From the NCBI GenBank assembly GCA_945830345.1, contig CALZYS010000015.1, positions 1-33,101 of the forward strand: a stretch of 33,101 nucleotides of DNA. The letters are read 5' to 3'. Every line of letters starts with the position of its first letter. Position 1 is the stretch's first letter. Positions 31,310 to 33,101 of the stretch are shown here, in pieces. The notes under the pieces were generated by a model. The model saw only the letters and a program-made list of their open reading frames with translations. It was not told the origin of the DNA and made no database searches. The translations under genes and the position numbers were made by a program. Source of the stretch: an uncultured Prevotella sp. (GTDB taxonomy: Bacteria; Bacteroidota; Bacteroidia; Bacteroidales; Bacteroidaceae).

Positions 31310-33101
31310 ATGGCTGAAAAAAAGATTTGCATAAGGAAGAAGACAGCAAAAGCTGCCGCTCCCAAGAAGAAGGAGCCCGCACATATCGGGCTGGTGAAGA
31401 ACGACTCATGGCTCGAACCGTTCGAGGGTGCCATCCGTGGTCGTCACGACCATGCGCAGTGGAAACTGGAGCAGTTGACCAAGAAGGGCAAGATTAAGCT
31501 CTCTGACTTTGCCACCGGTCATCTGTATTTCGGACTGCATAAGACTACCCGAGGCGGATGGGTATTCCGCGAGTGGGCTCCAAATGCCACCGAAATCTAC
31601 CTCATCGGTGATTTCAACAACTGGCAGGAAAACGAGAAATATAAGCTCAAGCGTATCGAGGGCACTGGCAACTGGGAACTCAAGCTCCCCGCCAAAGCCA
31701 TGAAGCACGGCGACCTATATAAGATGAAGGTGAAGTGGAACGGCGGCGAAGGAGAGCGTATCCCCGCATGGTGCCGTCGCGTCGTTCAGGACGACACCAC
31801 AAAGATATTCTCAGCCCAGGTATGGGCTCCCGAGAATCCATACGTATTCAAGAAGAAGACATTTAAGCCCAGCAAGAACCCGCTGCTCATCTATGAGTGT
31901 CATGTGGGTATGGGGCAGGATGCCGAGAAGGTGGGCACATACAAGGAGTTCACCGAGATTGTTCTTCCGCGTGTCATCGAGGATGGCTACAACTGCATCC
32001 AGGTGATGGCCATCCAGGAGCATCCCTACTATGGTTCGTTCGGCTATCACGTCAGTTCGTTCTTCGCTCCGTCAAGCCGCTTCGGCACTCCCGAGGATCT
32101 CAAGGAGATGATCGACACCGCTCATAAGAACGGTATTGCCGTCATCATGGACATCGTTCATTCGCATGCAGTGAAGAACGAGATTGAGGGACTTGGCAAT
32201 CTTGCCGGCGACCCCAACCAGTATTTCTATCCCGGCGACCGCCACGAGCATCCGGCTTGGGACAGCCTCTGCTTTGACTATGGCAAGGACGATGTGCTCC
32301 ACTTCCTCCTCTCCAACTGTAAGTACTGGCTTGAGGAATATCACTTCGACGGATTCCGCTTCGACGGTGTCACCTCTATGCTTTATTACAGCCACGGACT
32401 GGGTGAGGCCTTCTGCGGCTATCCCGACTACTTCAACGGACATCAGGATGACAATGCCATCTGCTATCTCACTCTTGCCAACCTGCTTATCCATGAGGTC
32501 AACCCCAACGCTATCACTATTGCCGAGGAAGTGAGCGGTATGCCTGGATTGGCAGCCAAGTATGAGGACGGAGGCTATGGCTTCGACTATCGTATGGCGA
32601 TGAATATCCCCGACTATTGGATTAAGACCATCAAGGAACTCAAGGATGAGGATTGGAAACCGAGTTCGATATTCTGGGAGGTGAAGAACCGCCGACCTGA
32701 CGAGAAGACCATCAGCTATTGCGAGAGTCACGACCAGGCTCTCGTGGGCGACAAGACCATCATCTTCCGACTTATCGATGCCGACATGTACTGGCACTTC
32801 AAGAAGGGCGACGAAAACTTCATGGCTCATCGTGGTATTGCCCTCCACAAGATGATTCGCCTCGTCACTGCATCTGCCATCAACGGAGGCTATCTCAACT
32901 TCATGGGCAACGAGTTCGGACATCCCGAATGGATTGACTTCCCACGCGAGGGCAACGGATGGAGCTACAAGTATGCCCGCCGCCAGTGGAACCTCGTCGA
33001 TAACAAGGAGTTGTGCTATCACTACCTCGGCGACTTCGACAAGGCAATGCTCAAGGTGATAAAGAGCGAGAAGAACTTCCAGAAGACTCCCGTGCAGGAG
33101 A
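31310..33101 (+). CDS. glgB: 1,4-alpha-glucan branching enzyme, eukaryote-type (3' end missing)
   Basis: Creates alpha-1,6 branches in glycogen. The frame is open from ATG 31310 to the window end: 597 codons are visible, and the family usually has about 670-690 residues, so about 80 are missing. A short basic Lys/Ala leader precedes an N-terminal CBM48 domain (about 70-165; FREWAPNATEIYLIGDFNNW). The GH13 barrel has DIVHSHAVKN, the nucleophile D352 in FRFDGVTSML, E406 in TIAEEVSGMP and D475 in CESHDQALVGDKT. These strings match the eukaryotic GH13_8 branching enzymes far better than the E. coli GlgB type. Cytoplasmic. With malQ it suggests glycogen turnover. Confidence 0.95.
   Translation, partial: MAEKKICIRKKTAKAAAPKKKEPAHIGLVKNDSWLEPFEGAIRGRHDHAQWKLEQLTKKGKIKLSDFATGHLYFGLHKTTRGGWVFREWAPNATEIYLIGDFNNWQENEKYKLKRIEGTGNWELKLPAKAMKHGDLYKMKVKWNGGEGERIPAWCRRVVQDDTTKIFSAQVWAPENPYVFKKKTFKPSKNPLLIYECHVGMGQDAEKVGTYKEFTEIVLPRVIEDGYNCIQVMAIQEHPYYGSFGYHVSSFFAPSSRFGTPEDLKEMIDTAHKNGIAVIMDIVHSHAVKNEIEGLGNLAGDPNQYFYPGDRHEHPAWDSLCFDYGKDDVLHFLLSNCKYWLEEYHFDGFRFDGVTSMLYYSHGLGEAFCGYPDYFNGHQDDNAICYLTLANLLIHEVNPNAITIAEEVSGMPGLAAKYEDGGYGFDYRMAMNIPDYWIKTIKELKDEDWKPSSIFWEVKNRRPDEKTISYCESHDQALVGDKTIIFRLIDADMYWHFKKGDENFMAHRGIALHKMIRLVTASAINGGYLNFMGNEFGHPEWIDFPREGNGWSYKYARRQWNLVDNKELCYHYLGDFDKAMLKVIKSEKNFQKTPVQE

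Noticed and set aside
32072..33022. 316-codon minus-strand frame across glgB
   Set aside because: The plus strand is unambiguous branching enzyme with all catalytic motifs. The antisense product resembles no family and is a codon-bias artefact.

Overview
The window looks like a chromosomal, mostly housekeeping segment of a Bacteroidales bacterium, probably Prevotella/Segatella-like. The evidence is direct: at least eight genes have the Bacteroidota promoter pair (TTTG or TTG about 20 bp before TAnnTTTG), leaders are A-rich with no strong Shine-Dalgarno, ribosomal protein S16 has a long Ala/Lys/Glu tail, MalQ and the glycogen branching enzyme are the large Bacteroidota forms, and there is a lipoprotein TPR sensor kinase paired with a LytTR regulator. 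I see no insertion sequence, prophage, CRISPR array or clear sign of recent transfer.

Layout. 1-1198: tRNA-Cys with terminator, rpsP (-), and a divergent spacer. 1199-5093: pheT and yebC (+), then a small lipoprotein gene (-) facing them. 5264-7669: lepA followed by a Crp/Fnr-type regulator. 7674-10459: a two-component pair on the minus strand (TPR sensor kinase, then LytTR response regulator, with overlapping stop and start). 10616-18728: glmS, a long purF-like gene, carA and carB, a tight run of glutamine-dependent amidotransferases ending in a strong terminator. 18759-25907 (minus strand): mltG, lon, tgt, an LptF/LptG-type permease and a DEAD-box helicase; lon/tgt and tgt/permease overlap by 4 nt. 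26080-33101: malQ (DPE2-like), a HAD phosphatase, a MORN-repeat exported protein, a YhcH/YjgK/YiaL-family protein, and a eukaryote-type branching enzyme cut by the window end. This last part suggests alpha-glucan (glycogen or maltodextrin) metabolism.

The least explained signal is between the genes. First, short tandem arrays with units of 7, 8 or 10 bp follow the stop codons of pheT, yebC, the permease, the HAD phosphatase and yhcH. Every unit carries a stop codon and no unit length is a multiple of three, so each of these arrays closes all three reading frames. In two genes the first unit itself supplies the stop codon. Second, an element of about 137 bp occurs twice, 27 kb apart, ending exactly at the start codons of yebC and yhcH. 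It contains a small hairpin in which all three sequence changes between the copies keep base pairing, which points to a structured RNA leader. No new protein system stands out; the atypical proteins (DPE2-like MalQ, eukaryote-type GlgB, TGT with a degenerate zinc site, long PurF-like enzyme) are probably lineage variants.
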